Notes under the pieces: model-generated
What the model was told of the DNA's origin: nothing
The model's input: only the letters and a program-made list of their open reading frames with translations
Database searches by the model: none
Part shown: piece by piece, positions 63,364 to 64,000 of the stretch
Layout of the letters: the number at the start of each line of letters is the position of its first letter
Position numbering within the stretch: position 1 is the first letter of the stretch
Program-made: the position numbers and the translations under genes
Source of the DNA: Gimesia maris
Lineage (GTDB): Bacteria; Planctomycetota; Planctomycetia; Planctomycetales; Planctomycetaceae
Direction: 5' to 3'
DNA: 64,000 bases
Assembly: GCF_008298035.1 (NCBI RefSeq)
Contig: NZ_CP042910.1
Span: forward strand, 2,991,001 to 3,055,000

Positions 63364-64000
63364 ATGGATGCCCCCATGGCCGAGACCGCCCGCTATCAGA
63401 ACAGTCGATTCATGAAAGCGGTCCGCCGCGAACCCGTTGATACGACACCCATCTGGATCATGCGTCAGGCGGGTCGTTATCTACCCGAATACATGGAAGT
63501 TCGTAACAAGGTGACTTTCATTGAGCTCTGTAAAACACCTGCACTGGCTGCCGAAGTCACACTCACCGCACAGCGCGTGCTCGGCGTTGACGCCGCGATC
63601 CTGTTTGCCGATCTCCTGCCGATCCTTGAACCAATGGGGCTCGACCTGGAATACCTGAAAGGGGAAGGCCCGGTCATACATAATCCGATCCAGGATGCAT
63701 CCCAGGTCGACCGGCTGACCGATATTGCCGACATGGACTGCCTCGACTTCGTCTTCCAGGCGGTCAAACTGATTCGCGCCGATCTGCCCGCTGACATTCC
63801 CCTGCTCGGCTTTGCCGGCTGTCCCTTCACACTGGCCAGTTATGCCATCGAAGGGGGCAGTTCCAAAAACTACCGCCGCACCAAACAGATGATGTATAAC
63901 GACCCCTCCGCCTGGAACGCGTTGATGAATCGTTTTGTGGATAACCTGATCGTCTACCTGCAGCGTCAGATCGCCGCCGGATGTCAGGCTGTGCAGATCT
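63364..64000 (+). CDS. hemE: Uroporphyrinogen decarboxylase HemE (partial, runs off the window)
   Basis: The ATG at 63364 opens a frame that stays open to the end of the window (212 codons). Typical HemE elements are present: [15 protein letters not shown] near residue 30, F-A-D-L-L-P-I, and [12 protein letters not shown] with E-G-G. It decarboxylates uroporphyrinogen III to coproporphyrinogen III in haem synthesis. A second in-frame ATG at 63376 is an alternative start. About 40 percent of the usual 350 residues lies outside the window. Confidence 0.95.
   Translation, partial: MDAPMAETARYQNSRFMKAVRREPVDTTPIWIMRQAGRYLPEYMEVRNKVTFIELCKTPALAAEVTLTAQRVLGVDAAILFADLLPILEPMGLDLEYLKGEGPVIHNPIQDASQVDRLTDIADMDCLDFVFQAVKLIRADLPADIPLLGFAGCPFTLASYAIEGGSSKNYRRTKQMMYNDPSAWNALMNRFVDNLIVYLQRQIAAGCQAVQI

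Noticed and set aside
1-64000. CRISPR array, prophage or complete insertion sequence
   Set aside because: No regularly spaced repeats, phage structural genes or transposase motifs were seen; the only repeats are the five dispersed palindromic elements.

Overview
The window reads as a chromosomal segment of a planctomycete, most likely Gimesia or a close relative. The evidence is family content: a DUF1549/DUF1553 cytochrome-type protein followed by a DUF1501 protein, a secreted sulfatase, a giant secreted ThuA/c-type cytochrome fusion, a DUF1570 peptidase, a YHS-type thioredoxin protein, a dihydropteroate-synthase-like protein of the tetrahydromethanopterin type, and a PgpH-type 7TM-HD protein. 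Genes lie on both strands in short operons. I saw no tRNA or rRNA gene, no CRISPR array and no transposase gene. Gene identities rest on motif reading alone; no database search was possible.

Layout. 0-6 kb: the end of an alpha/beta hydrolase gene, a SixA-like phosphatase, a HAD phosphatase, and glcD-glcE-glcF for glycolate oxidase. 6-12 kb: a PHP-type metallohydrolase, a TVP38 membrane protein paired with a flavin disulfide reductase, and rho. 12-27 kb: a gene-poor kilobase, an M48 protease, the 2201-residue ThuA/LamG/propeller/PA14/pentaheme protein, a sulfatase, a three-module amidohydrolase and a thioredoxin-YHS protein. 28-32 kb: one minus-strand operon with pterin dehydratase, DHPS-like, pabB and pabA, a pterin/pABA supply unit. 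32-37 kb: the DUF1549/DUF1553 plus DUF1501 pair. 37-46 kb: a HEPN-membrane-zinc ribbon protein, a cupin, a TIGR00300 (ornithine cyclodeaminase type) protein, a cation exchanger, a divergent Gfo/Idh/MocA protein, a Xer recombinase, a small conserved-looking protein, a lipoprotein and a Dus enzyme. 46-52 kb: the minus-strand set phoH, pgpH-like, ybeY, hlyC/corC-like. 52-64 kb: an ExeA-like ATPase followed by a LysM protein, a metallo-beta-lactamase-fold hydrolase, a DUF1444-like protein, glgB, a DUF1570 peptidase, hemD and the start of hemE.

The most notable unexplained structure is a family of five dispersed, near-palindromic intergenic elements of about 95 bp (10077, 27806, 41042, 45106, 50778). 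They have long imperfect inverted arms, G-U-type and compensatory arm differences, and ends of the form (C/T)TAG...CTAG. Three of them supply the TAG stop codon of the adjacent gene (rho, the cation exchanger, phoH). They look like MITEs of a transposon that targets TA or CTAG, and no autonomous partner is present here.
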